Shown piece after piece: positions 35,801 to 42,662 of a stretch of DNA of 64,000 bases. Positions within the stretch are counted from its first letter, which is position 1; the number at the start of each line of letters is the position of its first letter. Both the position numbers and the translations under genes were made by a program. The notes below the pieces were generated by a model. That model made no database searches and was not told the DNA's origin. It saw only the letters and a program-made list of their open reading frames with translations. The stretch covers positions 124,001-188,000 of the IMG/VR virus record IMGVR_UViG_3300042564_002819. The stretch is one strand, 5' to 3'. This stretch comes from a virus.

Positions 35801-37819
35801 AACGACTTAACAGTTACAGGTAACTTAACTATAAGTGGTACTACTACGGTTGTTAATACAGAAACTGTTACAATCAATGATAACATTATTGTTCTTAATA
35901 ATAACTCTGCATCAACTCCTACTGAAAATGCTGGTATAGAAATAGAACGCGGTGCTAGTGCTAATGTTCAGTTGCTGTGGAATGAAAGTACTGATCGTTG
36001 GACATTTACAAATGACGGTACAACATATTTTGACATACCTACTAGTTCTCAATACAGTGTACCTAACAATGGTACTTTAACATTAGCTGTATCTGGAACT
36101 GGATTGTCTGGAAGTGCTACTTTTACTGCTGACCAATCAGGTAATTCTACATTTACTGTAACATCAAACGCTACTAATGCAAATACCAGCGGCGCAATTG
36201 TTGCAAGAGACGGAAGTGGTAACTTCAGTGCTGGGACAATCACTGCCGCACTAAGCGGTAACGCATCAACTGCTACAACATTACAAAATGCTAGAACAAT
36301 TAACGGTGTTTCATTTAATGGATCTGCTAATATTGCTGTTCCATCGTTGTATGATACAAATTACAGACGTATTACCAATCCGGGCGGAGCGGAGTATGTT
36401 ACTACTACAGCAACAGTTACCGGTGCTATAGAAATTGTATTGCCAGTTGGTTATACAAACAGCATGATGAGAATGACTGTTACAATATATGAATATGTAT
36501 CTGGAGAGTCGTTTACTGTTGAATGCGGTGGTTACAATTATGCTGCAACATCGCAGTGGATTAATACATTTGCTTATATTACAGGTAGCCCAAGTGTTGA
36601 CAGAAGATTTAGTGTACGCTTCGGATTAAATGCCGCAGGAAAAGCAGTTGTTTATATAGGTGAACTAGCATCAACTTGGTCTATTCCTCAAGTATATGTA
36701 ACCGACGTTCAAGTAGGATATGGCGGCCAGTCTGCAACATGGGTATCTGGATGGGCAATTAACTTCCAGTCTAGTGCATTTGAAAATGTTACTTCAACTA
36801 TCACGAACCCGCAAATTGGTTATGCAGTTTCTACAAACACAGCAAACAGTGTTGTGTTACGTGACGGCAGCGGTAACTTCTCAGCAGGTGTTATTACAGC
36901 GTCATTAATCGGAAACGCAGCAACAGCTTCTACCTTACAGACAGCAAGAAATATTGCTATTAGCGGTGATATTACAGGTACAGCTACTAGCTTTAACGGT
37001 AGTGCTGATATCACAATATCTGCCGCTATTACAGCTGGTTCGATTGTCAATGCAGACATAAATGCAAGTGCTGCAATTGCAGATACTAAACTAGCAACTA
37101 TCTCAACTGCTGGCAAAGTAGCCAACTCTGCTACTACTGCGACAAACGCAAATACTGCTAGTGCTATTGTTGCACGTGATGCAAGCGGTAACTTTAGTGC
37201 AGGAACAATTACTGCGGCATTAAGCGGAAACGCATCAACTGCAACTACCGCCGCAGCGTGGACCACGGGTCGCACTATTACTTTAACAGGTGATGTAACT
37301 GGTGTATCTGGATCATTTGACGGTTCTGGTAACATATCATTTGCAACTACTATTGCAGCAAATAGCGTTGAATTAGGAACTGATACAACAGGTAACTATG
37401 TAGCGGGACTTACTGCAGGTAACGGTATTTCTATAACAGGAACAGCAGGCGAAGGTTGGTCTCCTACAGTAGCAATGACAGGTTCTTATACTGGTAACTT
37501 TACCGCAACTGGCGAAGTTACTGCTTATTCGGATATTACACTAAAAGATAATATCGAAGTTATTGCAGATCCATTAACTAAGATACTAAAACTACGTGGT
37601 GTTACATTTACTCGTAATGATCTAGAAGATAAAGAAACTAGACATATGGGTGTTATTGCTCAAGAAGTTGAACAATACTTCCCAGAAGTTGTACACACTA
37701 CAGAAAACGGTATCAAAACTGTTAACTACGGTGCAATGGCAGGTGCATTTATCGAAGCGTTTAAAGATCAACAACGTCAAATCGATGAATTAAAAGCACT
37801 TGTGCAAAAATTAATATAA
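26879..37819 (+). CDS. Giant tail fibre/adhesin with S74 intramolecular chaperone
   Basis: A 3646-residue protein. The N-terminus (IIRHKRSAIPGKIPQASQLE, PGELAINTADGKIFLKKDD) matches the domain common at the start of phage receptor-binding proteins (Mtd-N-like). A pectate-lyase-like region follows (IFVSSENGDDANDGINLPVR; SPYVQNCSLI), then one copy of the helical repeat seen in the upstream protein, then thousands of Ser/Thr/Gly-rich beta residues. Three modules with TTSAQLAGVISDETGSG recur at ~2300-2800. The last 96 residues are a peptidase S74 chaperone (SDITLKDNIEVI from Ser3551, MGVIAQEVEQYFPEVV, YGAMAGAFIEAFKDQ), expected to fold trimers and cut itself off before Ser3551. SD TAGGAG 8 bases upstream. 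Confidence 0.88.
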   Translation: MSSTIIRHKRSAIPGKIPQASQLEPGELAINTADGKIFLKKDDNTVTDVTQGIFQNNTSVTVTDENDSSQGIVSIVVDGSEKVNITDASINLKDSVVIENENTLTFRENVGGGLEGVSIKAPNNLVSSYSLTLPTNLGPAGSLIGTDENGELYFSSADIYGGKNIFVSSENGDDANDGINLPVRSVKRACQLASEMVYNIDSTVNGTRVTIKVAAGDYSENNPIIVPDNVVIKGDGLRGCIIRPQNANQDMLRVRNGSYFAEFTFRDAIDENFVPLYTFDYAVAFDDPDDVTVSRTGYTYLPDTKPTIASSPYVQNCSLISFLGGNGAKIDGSKVNSPNIPNLQIEVENPVVGPAPEQGKSMVSNAFTMLSFGGTGWRLINDAYAQIVSCFQIFMLNGVYTQSGGYCSITNSATNFGLYALRSSGYSSRTFNFDRGYVFSTGISSGAQTITVVGVNRSAPVEEFVLRFREPEYKIAYDLIESEKNTIADDTISWINTQISTATPGSLWYNFTYTESVYRAAFLIILDAVANDTWSTGNAASRQVTLSYFSNRLGDSSSLTISEQEDQFTAAIERLSVHTAGSLSSLDSTVRSFVDEKFDLIKNGISEPNTIPQPFEVSSEGDISNDYKSTGTEVTFNAATAVNASLDIITINGHGLTNGQAVIYDNNGNTSIGGLDPEQTYYVKYINDNEFSLTFDNSLEFNVNIRSTSTGTHKFVSNVPEFYVNDVISSHTSYQTLILQSGSESYNFVPGRAITGTTGANNNSAIVYSWKPADRELIVSVELVTVGASTQRVQFDETSSIDSDHSVVPNTNIGVNEAAAKTGLSTSTFTVGSTIQGGQLTNLINLLEKQIWFHRPSIVNSSSHTWEYAGSGIDYNALPQNGGNTREAFEQYQELPGRVYTSGTNELGDFKVGNFITAFNRTGNITFRNKVTVDELDVLRLAFSDIVIEEISTDTNLGDDELGGSSNSRLSTQLAIRSFLSNRLGGFIDKTVSTAAVPGAIVQLNTNGQLNAELIPATRQFTSTTTNGYLSKLLQVDEIPAVDLKAGDIATEEYEQIELTLSGNITAADGDTITQPSTGAIGYVKGDFSNSPTVIVASIDGEFKAGDDSTGTDFDTAGTIYVNAVSSGVYPTSLGTSAAITENFFLKSSNTSQYLVLSNDSSYTFTSASISNVSRSTNVATITTLGNHNLVAENTVQVICTSDPTFTVNAEVISAPTPTSFTIANTGSDTGSTAATGTVRTIVSSADGNAQGAVTETRYGVLTNVDNANITGGSSYTPASGSETYEFVALTSTTGVGTGAYADITVTAGQVTDVNLRRGGTGYAVGDTLSASAASIGGTGSGFEIEVSAIEKRAYVNILGGELFVASTSSVDFVEDNTAPASKKTVTLTSTVSNNFLAGDSGSGGNVNYTTNQITISSHGLSNGDPVKYDTLGNVAIGSLINGSVYYAKSINSNTIELYEDYSLLNKIEFTSTPANNNHNLTRFTVNVIDNSIVVPLHGFTTGSAVRFEGNDLFDISGTQVESGSRFFIGSVTTNSFTLHELRSEALSSINGLVTGAKNIDGVGTGTAIIYPQNVRVNSVVNTSSRIKANWNSLTASNIDASNIVSGTISPSRLASSGTANTDTFLRGDSSYQTVVQSLKKANTTDNPITLTGSSSSGEFYGDPVNIGIANVDLDVGQTYSTLGVARFLQSQFDVDPNATGQVFIKSGVIDAGTLDGLDSAYFLNPANLTSNVPVNRGGTNLSTYATGDIIYAQSSSTLGTLSIGRANSFLRSTGTIPEWSTALELAEGLDVGSARLSSSSVGIGTVYNENVTSLELGSNADNVKIGKSVATRAITSFVSGYSASISTTVAVNLASFTANTDAVTASGTNEVPMGSTSGILYGMLVTGSASIPANTTVTGVTADYIYLSNETTGTISNPTTLTFTYTPLTLGIRAGDTVNIASSGITNLDGQWHVLGATANANSFTIAVAASVTANPANPVAGSITKDNTIVIRNRNVIFGSAEASASPIAATIKGESGIGTNVAGGNFIIQGGLSTGNATGGSVIIKTGQTGSSGIAEQTSTTRLTIDTAGKATFTGEVGVASTLSTSESTVNVVNTTATTVNFAGAATALNLGAATGTTTVNNNLTVTGNLTVNGTTTTVNSTTISVDDKNIELGSVASPTDVTADGGGITLKGATDKTIVWDNANDNWTSSEHWNLVTGKSYKINNVSVLNSTTLGSSVVTSSLTSVGTIGTGTWQGTIIAGTYGGTGVNNGTKTITLGGNLVTNGAFTLQLTATNNTNVTLPTSGTLAVIGNPLSQFASTTSSQLAGVISDETGSGALVFGTSPTFSTSLLTDSTTLSVFNTTATTVNAFGAATVIAMGAASSMVTFGDDITVTGLTKATQGVQFGATDSLLYESASNVATIRIGADGPFVSFTDSGSNVATLSNASGALTIATGAGNGDITLSPNGTGDVVVSSGNFGVGRSDPQTKVDVIGSITARPAATQDGVILAGRAGGTSNYSVTITPTTLAANRTLTLADGNTTLQAGTMAITGGTLAQFASTTSAQLAGVISDETGSGVLVFGTSPTFTTGIDAASATMALFDTTATTVNAFGATTTLNLGYDSTAASTTNISTGAVANATTKTVNLGTGGAAGSTTNVNIGSSSGGTTTVNNNLVVSGNLTVDGTTTTVNSTTISVDDKNIELGSVASPTDVTADGGGITLKGATDKTLNWVNATDAWTSSEHFALAAGKTLLVSGSSSGTATITAPAAAGTPTLTLPSTTGTFARLEDHLGSFAATTSAQLAGVISDETGSGVLVFGTSPSFTTGINAASTTMALFDTTATTVNAFGDTTTLNLGYDSTAASTTNISTGAVANATTKTVNLGTGGAAGSTTNVNIGSSVGGTTTINSGTLVGAATTQNVFDTVATTINFAGAATTGNFGYDGTAASTTNISTGATGTGVVKTVNLGTGGAAGSTTNVNIGSSSGGTTTVNNDLTVTGNLTISGTTTVVNTETVTINDNIIVLNNNSASTPTENAGIEIERGASANVQLLWNESTDRWTFTNDGTTYFDIPTSSQYSVPNNGTLTLAVSGTGLSGSATFTADQSGNSTFTVTSNATNANTSGAIVARDGSGNFSAGTITAALSGNASTATTLQNARTINGVSFNGSANIAVPSLYDTNYRRITNPGGAEYVTTTATVTGAIEIVLPVGYTNSMMRMTVTIYEYVSGESFTVECGGYNYAATSQWINTFAYITGSPSVDRRFSVRFGLNAAGKAVVYIGELASTWSIPQVYVTDVQVGYGGQSATWVSGWAINFQSSAFENVTSTITNPQIGYAVSTNTANSVVLRDGSGNFSAGVITASLIGNAATASTLQTARNIAISGDITGTATSFNGSADITISAAITAGSIVNADINASAAIADTKLATISTAGKVANSATTATNANTASAIVARDASGNFSAGTITAALSGNASTATTAAAWTTGRTITLTGDVTGVSGSFDGSGNISFATTIAANSVELGTDTTGNYVAGLTAGNGISITGTAGEGWSPTVAMTGSYTGNFTATGEVTAYSDITLKDNIEVIADPLTKILKLRGVTFTRNDLEDKETRHMGVIAQEVEQYFPEVVHTTENGIKTVNYGAMAGAFIEAFKDQQRQIDELKALVQKLI
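33295..35830 (+). repeat. Long direct DNA repeats inside the giant fibre gene
   Basis: About 120 bases from 33301 recur at 34891 with only a few changes. A ~60-base unit starting ACAGTTAACTTAGGTACAGG occurs at 34754, 35462 and 35714. A third family around 33790, 34510 and 35218 encodes the SAQLAGVISDETGSG module. All are in frame. They are modular duplications and potential recombination sites. Confidence 0.85.
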
Positions 37820-37823
37820 AATT

Positions 37824-37853
37824 AAAGTAGCCGGTTTCGACCGGCTACTTTTC
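37824..37853 (+). terminator. Strong intrinsic terminator after the giant fibre gene
   Basis: AAAGTAGCCGG-TTTCGA-CCGGCTACTTT, 11-bp perfect stem ending in TTTTCTT, which runs directly into the next TTGACA box. Confidence 0.9.
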
Positions 37854-37882
37854 TTGACAATCATAAAATATTGTGTTAAATT
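37854..37882 (+). promoter_or_regulatory. Sigma70-like promoter
   Basis: TTGACA 37854-37859, 17 bases, TAAATT 37877-37882. It precedes the small gene at 37910 and the glycosyltransferase group. Confidence 0.6.
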
Positions 37883-37909
37883 AGAAGTTAGACATAGGAT
37901 AAGTAGTAA

Positions 37910-38071
37910 ATGGCATTACCTCCAACCGGCAGTACAATAAGACTTTATGCTGATATTTCTGTCTATTTTGGCGGCCCTTCAACAGTTGTATCTCTTGGAA
38001 TACTCGGTACATATATCGGTATTGCAACAGGTAATACCATTACTATGAGTTCTACATTTGGCGGAAGATAA
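37910..38071 (+). CDS. Very small protein of the MALP-x-x-G-x-I type, probably virion-related
   Basis: A 53-residue frame (MALPPTGSTIRLYADISVYF...) rich in Gly, Ser, Thr and Ile. Tiny proteins opening with MALP-S/T-x-G-x-I are widespread near fibre genes of marine phages, and the same start is used by tail-fibre tips. Weak SD only (AGGAT about 11 bases upstream). It ends 12 bases before the next ATG. Role unknown; a fibre-tip peptide or leftover of a longer fibre are the two obvious options. Confidence 0.55.
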   Translation: MALPPTGSTIRLYADISVYFGGPSTVVSLGILGTYIGIATGNTITMSSTFGGR

Positions 38072-38083
38072 TAAGGATATATT

Positions 38084-38482
38084 ATGATTACACAATACGA
38101 AATTGAACACGTTTTATTAGCTAAAGAATATAGTAAAGCAAGAAAGTTACTCAAACTTTACGAGTTGAATATCGAAGATTCTTTAAAAGAATCAATAAAA
38201 GAAAAAATTCTAAATGGAGAAACTCTCGAAGAAGTTATGAGCAGAAAAGAATCTGATGATCGTATGCATTGGATTACTCTGTTAGGAAAAAGAGCTTCTG
38301 CAGATTTGTTATCACTAGGAAAAGTTCAACCTGAAACTATGTTAGAAATGTCTTCGCTTCCGAACGACGATTTTAGAGAGGTTGTTAAAATTGCTACTAG
38401 TACCGCACGTTCATTGAACGAAATTACTATTGATGCAGAAAGAGAATTGTCTCTCAACACTATTCATCCATCAATTAAGTAA
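38084..38482 (+). CDS. Helical protein of unknown function
   Basis: A 132-residue, mostly helical protein (MITQYEIEHVLLAKEYSKAR; LNGETLEEVMSRKESDDRMH). AAGGA lies 8 bases upstream of the ATG. It overlaps the next gene by one base (TAATG), so it is coupled to the glycosyltransferase. No known domain recognised. Confidence 0.65.
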   Translation: MITQYEIEHVLLAKEYSKARKLLKLYELNIEDSLKESIKEKILNGETLEEVMSRKESDDRMHWITLLGKRASADLLSLGKVQPETMLEMSSLPNDDFREVVKIATSTARSLNEITIDAERELSLNTIHPSIK

Positions 38483-39081
38483 TGAAATTAGCAATCTGTA
38501 TTCCTGCAAGAGATACAGTCTATACAACTTTTGCTCAATGTTTAAATAATTTAACAAACAGATTGTCAAAAGATTTAATAGATTTTAAGATTTTTTTTAA
38601 TCTTGGCAGCGTTATACCTCAACAAAGAAATGAACTTGTAGAATCTGCGTTAAATTATAATGCAGATTTTATACTTTGGTTAGATAGCGATATGCATTTT
38701 CCTGAAACTGTGTTTTATGATTTAAACAATCATAGAAAAGACATAGTTGCTGCAACATACAGTACTAGAATTAAACCGCAAAAAAGTGTTGCATTTGTTG
38801 ATAAACACAACACTACTTTAAGATTAAAAGAAAAAAGCGGATTGCATTCTGTATTTGCTGTAGGAATGGGTTGTATGCTAACAAAAAGTTCTGTCTTTAA
38901 AGAAATACCCAAGCCTTGGTTTTCTCTACAATGGAATGAAGACTCTAAAGATTTTTCAGGCGAAGACATATATTTTTGTAAACAAGCTGCGGATACTGGT
39001 TTCGAAATATATGTAGATGCTACATTAAGTAATAATGTAGCACACTATGGGTTAAAAGCATATCATCTTAACGAAACATGA
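38482..39081 (+). CDS. GT-A fold glycosyltransferase-like protein
   Basis: A 199-residue protein starting MKLAICIPARDTVYTTFAQC, a GT2-like N-terminal strand-loop. ALNYNADFILWLDSDMHFPE carries the D-x-D metal/nucleotide-sugar motif. GMGCMLTKSSVFKEIP and DFSGEDIYFCKQAADTG fit the acceptor-side motifs of this family. It would transfer a sugar to an unknown acceptor: DNA, virion protein or host surface. It overlaps the next gene by 4 bases (ATGA). Confidence 0.8.
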   Translation: MKLAICIPARDTVYTTFAQCLNNLTNRLSKDLIDFKIFFNLGSVIPQQRNELVESALNYNADFILWLDSDMHFPETVFYDLNNHRKDIVAATYSTRIKPQKSVAFVDKHNTTLRLKEKSGLHSVFAVGMGCMLTKSSVFKEIPKPWFSLQWNEDSKDFSGEDIYFCKQAADTGFEIYVDATLSNNVAHYGLKAYHLNET

Positions 39082-40676
39082 AAACTATAGATAAATTTCG
39101 TAGATTACAGACAGCTCCTTATTCGGGGTTTGATGTATTAAAAAATCATATATTTGATGGATATCCGATTGAGTATGTTGACAACACCGATAATCTTTCT
39201 GTATTAGAAAAACACAATTCGGATTTTGTTTGGCTAGTAAACAAAAACATAAAAATATTAGACACATTCCCATGGTGGTTAAAACCAAAAGAAAAAGATG
39301 CTGTACATTTATTTCCGTATGTAAACAAATCTAAATGGCATGTTCGAAGTTGGGACATGGTAAAACTAGTTCCCACTAACATTAAAACAGAAAAAATTGT
39401 AAAACACGACTACATTTGTGGAATACATGACACATATTACGGAAAACGTATCTATGATATGTTTTTTGTAGGAAATATTAATACTGATAGCTATGAGAAA
39501 TTAATTAAAAAATTTCCTCATACAAAAACAGTGATGTCTTTTAATGAAGCAGCACAATTATCCGAAACTGATTTGTTTTGGTTAATACCCGACGACGTTA
39601 TTATAACTGATAGATTTAAATTTGATTACGAACCAGACGACTGGAGTTTAGGTATTATTCATGTTTTTAAAAACGGTATAGAAGGTATGTTTGATGGTGT
39701 TGCATTATTTCCAAAAACTTCTAAACCAACAGCAAAAGAATTAAATTATAGATTTTATGCAACAAAAAAAGAAGTTAATGTTGTTGCATCAAATCCAGTG
39801 TCTTTTGAAAAATACAGTTTTAATAATTATACAGAATATCTGTATGCATTAAAAAATTCAAAAACTGATTGTTTTTGGTTCATACCCAATGACGTCGAAA
39901 TAAAAGAAAACTTTTTATTTAATGCATATTACGACAGATCAACTAACCATACTTTTTTAAATGGAACATATACCGACGGCATTGTGTTGTTTAGTAAAAA
40001 CTCCCCTGTAACTGAAAAAGAATTTTTAACTAGGTGTTATTTACAAAAAAAAGAATGGAATGTGATTGCAAGTTTTCCTAAAAAATACGAACAGTTTGTT
40101 ATAGATACATATGAGGATTACATAACTGCAAAAGAAAAGAGTAAGACAACAATGTTTTACGGAATTCCTAGCAATGTAAAAGTTAAAGAATCTTTTAAAT
40201 TCGATGTATACTTTCCTCATAACAACGAGTTTGACAATAATATTACACATGTTTTTTTAAACGGCACTCAATATAACGGAGTTGCGTTGTTTAGTAAAAA
40301 TAATAATTTAACAGAAAATGAAATAAATTACAAATTCTATGTAGAAAAGAAAGAATGGCCTATAATTGCAAGTACGCCAGTTACTTTAGATCAAACTAAA
40401 ATAGTAACAGATGCATTTACAGCATGGGCTAAAGGATTTATCGAAACAGCTAATCTAACCAGCAGTCTACATTTTAATGGTAAACTTAATGTCGAGGTCA
40501 GAGATCAAATTAATATAAATTGTACAGAAAAAAAAGACATTGCGTTTTCTGAATTTTATATATTAGGATCTAAACAAGGGAAGATTTTTGGGTTAGAAAA
40601 CTTAGGTGAACCTGAGAACCTGTTAAAAATAAATGACAGCGTTTGGCTTAGAGAACAGTTCAACCAATTAAACTAA
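39078..40676 (+). CDS. Repeat protein of unknown function linked to a glycosyltransferase
   Basis: A 532-residue protein made of about four ~100-residue repeats. Each has (C/L)FW-x-IP-x-D/N-V-x-I-x-x-x-F-x-F..., then an H-x-F-x-NG-x-x-x-G-x-x-LF-x-K segment and a Y-x-x-KKEWNVIAS-like end (compare LFWLIPDDVIITDRFKFDYE, CFWFIPNDVEIKENFLFNAY, MFYGIPSNVKVKESFKFDVY). A degenerate copy opens the protein (DFVWLVNKNIKILD). The last ~100 residues differ and look like a small C-terminal domain. Coupling to the glycosyltransferase suggests sugar-related binding, but this is only context. Its 3' end overlaps the Nudix gene by 17 bases. Confidence 0.7.
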   Translation: MKTIDKFRRLQTAPYSGFDVLKNHIFDGYPIEYVDNTDNLSVLEKHNSDFVWLVNKNIKILDTFPWWLKPKEKDAVHLFPYVNKSKWHVRSWDMVKLVPTNIKTEKIVKHDYICGIHDTYYGKRIYDMFFVGNINTDSYEKLIKKFPHTKTVMSFNEAAQLSETDLFWLIPDDVIITDRFKFDYEPDDWSLGIIHVFKNGIEGMFDGVALFPKTSKPTAKELNYRFYATKKEVNVVASNPVSFEKYSFNNYTEYLYALKNSKTDCFWFIPNDVEIKENFLFNAYYDRSTNHTFLNGTYTDGIVLFSKNSPVTEKEFLTRCYLQKKEWNVIASFPKKYEQFVIDTYEDYITAKEKSKTTMFYGIPSNVKVKESFKFDVYFPHNNEFDNNITHVFLNGTQYNGVALFSKNNNLTENEINYKFYVEKKEWPIIASTPVTLDQTKIVTDAFTAWAKGFIETANLTSSLHFNGKLNVEVRDQININCTEKKDIAFSEFYILGSKQGKIFGLENLGEPENLLKINDSVWLREQFNQLN

Positions 40677-41094
40677 TTAATTTAAAAATTGTTTCAAGTT
40701 TTTGCTGATTGGTTTTATTTCGTAACGTATTGGCCAACCCTGTATGTAATGGTTTTGGCCATTTTCCAAAACTAACCCAACAATATCCATCGTGTTCTTG
40801 ATTTAAAGTTGGTATAAATTCATCCTGTACAACGCATAGATATGTGTGAAATAAAAATTGTTCGTCATTGCTAACAAAAGTTTCTAGCGGAATTGTTTTT
40901 TTTATTTCCGGAGGCGTACCAATTTCTTCTTGAATTTCTCTACGCAGTCCTTCCCAAGGAGTTTCGGATTCTTCGTTAGTACCGCCGACTAATCCCCAAA
41001 CATTACTTTGCTTTGACTGTGTTCTATGCAATAACAAAAATCTGTTTGTGTTTAATGTATAGAATAACGCTCCGGAACAAACTATCTTTTTCAT
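40660..41094 (-). CDS. Nudix hydrolase
   Basis: A 144-residue Nudix-fold protein. The box G-x5-E-x7-R-E-U-x-E-E-x-G-U is complete: GTNEESETPWEGLRREIQEE followed by IG (~38-60). The N-terminus (CSGALFYTLNTNRFLLLHRT) is the usual first strand. It hydrolyses an unknown nucleoside-diphosphate-X; T4 NudE and similar phage enzymes act on ADP-ribose or dinucleoside polyphosphates. It starts 8 bases downstream of the gp15 stop codon on the minus strand, a non-morphogenesis gene at the end of a late unit. Confidence 0.88.
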   Translation of the reverse strand: MKKIVCSGALFYTLNTNRFLLLHRTQSKQSNVWGLVGGTNEESETPWEGLRREIQEEIGTPPEIKKTIPLETFVSNDEQFLFHTYLCVVQDEFIPTLNQEHDGYCWVSFGKWPKPLHTGLANTLRNKTNQQKLETIFKLISLIG

Positions 41095-41102
41095 AACAAT
41101 AG

Positions 41103-42662
41103 TTATCCTTCAGGAAAAAGCATCCACCCGCCTTGTGAAAATTCTCCTTCGTAGCTTTTAGTCCAATAATCGCCAGTCCACTTGTATTGAGATCCTGTAG
41201 CTAAATTAGTGATGTAAATAGGATCAGGTGATTGACTTGCATTAAAAATAACAGACCATTGTGTTCCATCATATTCTACTATGTCATTTTCATTTGCAAC
41301 TAGATCTCCAAACGGCGAGTCTGATGCTTTCCACCCATAAGCACCGTCGTCGTTTATTTCGTTGCCTATTTTTCCTAATAGCATAACACGCAACCCAGAA
41401 ACAAGTTTAGTAGTCGGGTTCCAGCGTAATGGATCAATAATGTAATCAATTGAAGTATAACTGCTTGGATTTCTTGCTGGCCCTGGCAGCACAGTGTTGC
41501 TAGGCAATGTATCAGAATCCCACTCAACAAACAATTCACTCGGTTTAAGAGGATTTATTGTAACATATCCAACTATATAAGTTCCGTCATCTTTTAACAT
41601 TCGTATCTGACTTATTCCAGGTTTATAACATCCAGGATAAGCATCAAACAACGAATTCCAGTTCATGCTTCCTATAGTGCCTTTGTCTATAACATACGCA
41701 TTGTTTCCAATTACATATAATCCAAGAGACAGCCAAGTACTGTTCATGGATGTTGATCCAGATTGACGTGGTTTAATTTTTCTAGATACTCGAATATCCA
41801 TTTCTCCAGTCCCATCGTTTGGAAACTGTCCATTGTCGACTATTCTTTCTGCTTTACCTTCTGTAACAACAATATTACCATCTTCGTCTACTGTTGATGT
41901 TGAAGAAATTGCTTCTCGTTCTTCAACAATTTCAAAGTTATTTGCATCTAATAAATTAGTTGGTGTGCTTATGCCTAGGTCTATATTTCCTTGACTTTCG
42001 GTAAAGATGCTAGTAATAATGTTAGTTATAACACCCAAACGTTTTACTTTTGCAGGAGGCGAAATATATATAGGTGTAGTAAATGCAAGAGTAGCTATAT
42101 CTATTTCGCTTTCTAATCCAACCGGTATAGATCTATTGCTAAATTCTATTCTGTCTAAGTTAACTACTGTTAAGCTAGTCCAGTCAACAAAGTTGTCAGT
42201 TGTTTGTATTTCTAAGCTAGGATGAAACAGTGTTAAAATTTGTTCAACAATTTGTAGTTTTTGATCTGTGTTACTACTCCAGATATCTACATTAACTGAC
42301 AACGTATATGGGCTTGGCATAAGACGTTCTACAGTATAATTACGACCTTGAGTGTTTAAATATTCTTGTCCTGTTTCGTCGACTGCTCGTTCTCTAATGT
42401 GCACCTTACTTACAAAAGAAGAATCACTTGTACGAGTTCGATCCATTTCTAAACCAGTTATGTATACTGACATTCTAGGAACACTAGGTAACTTATTTTC
42501 AGAGTTATCTTTAATGATAGATGCAACCTGTCGTGTCAAGTCACCGTATAGTACAGGAACCTGTTTAATATCGCCGTCGGCATCTTTATACGAAAAATTA
42601 CTCATTAAACGTATTATTTGTGTTAAATATCTTCTAATCTGACCGTCATAATAATGTAACAT
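41103..42662 (-). CDS. 15: Tail completion/sheath stabiliser protein gp15, with C-terminal extension
   Basis: A 519-residue protein; the first ~260 residues match T4 gp15 (272 residues): MLHYYDGQIRRYLTQIIRLM, VPVLYGDLTRQVA, then MPSPYTLSVNVDIWSSNTDQ and QIVEQILTLFHPSLEI. The C-terminal half is extra and contains W/Y-rich mini-repeats (IVEYDGTQWSVIF, YKWTGDYWTKSYEG) also found in gp14 and gp18. The gp15 hexamer caps the tail and joins it to the head. It starts at the gp14 stop codon with no SD, so translation is probably coupled. Confidence 0.87.
   Translation of the reverse strand: MLHYYDGQIRRYLTQIIRLMSNFSYKDADGDIKQVPVLYGDLTRQVASIIKDNSENKLPSVPRMSVYITGLEMDRTRTSDSSFVSKVHIRERAVDETGQEYLNTQGRNYTVERLMPSPYTLSVNVDIWSSNTDQKLQIVEQILTLFHPSLEIQTTDNFVDWTSLTVVNLDRIEFSNRSIPVGLESEIDIATLAFTTPIYISPPAKVKRLGVITNIITSIFTESQGNIDLGISTPTNLLDANNFEIVEEREAISSTSTVDEDGNIVVTEGKAERIVDNGQFPNDGTGEMDIRVSRKIKPRQSGSTSMNSTWLSLGLYVIGNNAYVIDKGTIGSMNWNSLFDAYPGCYKPGISQIRMLKDDGTYIVGYVTINPLKPSELFVEWDSDTLPSNTVLPGPARNPSSYTSIDYIIDPLRWNPTTKLVSGLRVMLLGKIGNEINDDGAYGWKASDSPFGDLVANENDIVEYDGTQWSVIFNASQSPDPIYITNLATGSQYKWTGDYWTKSYEGEFSQGGWMLFPEG

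Noticed and set aside
33295-35830. CRISPR-like array
   Set aside because: The direct repeats are in-frame coding modules of uneven length and spacing with no unique short spacers.
29113-37335. Many long minus-strand open frames under the giant fibre gene (up to 216 codons)
   Set aside because: They follow the low-complexity Ser/Thr/Gly codon pattern of the sense gene, lack SD sites and promoters, and encode Val/Pro-rich nonsense repeated wherever the sense repeats occur.
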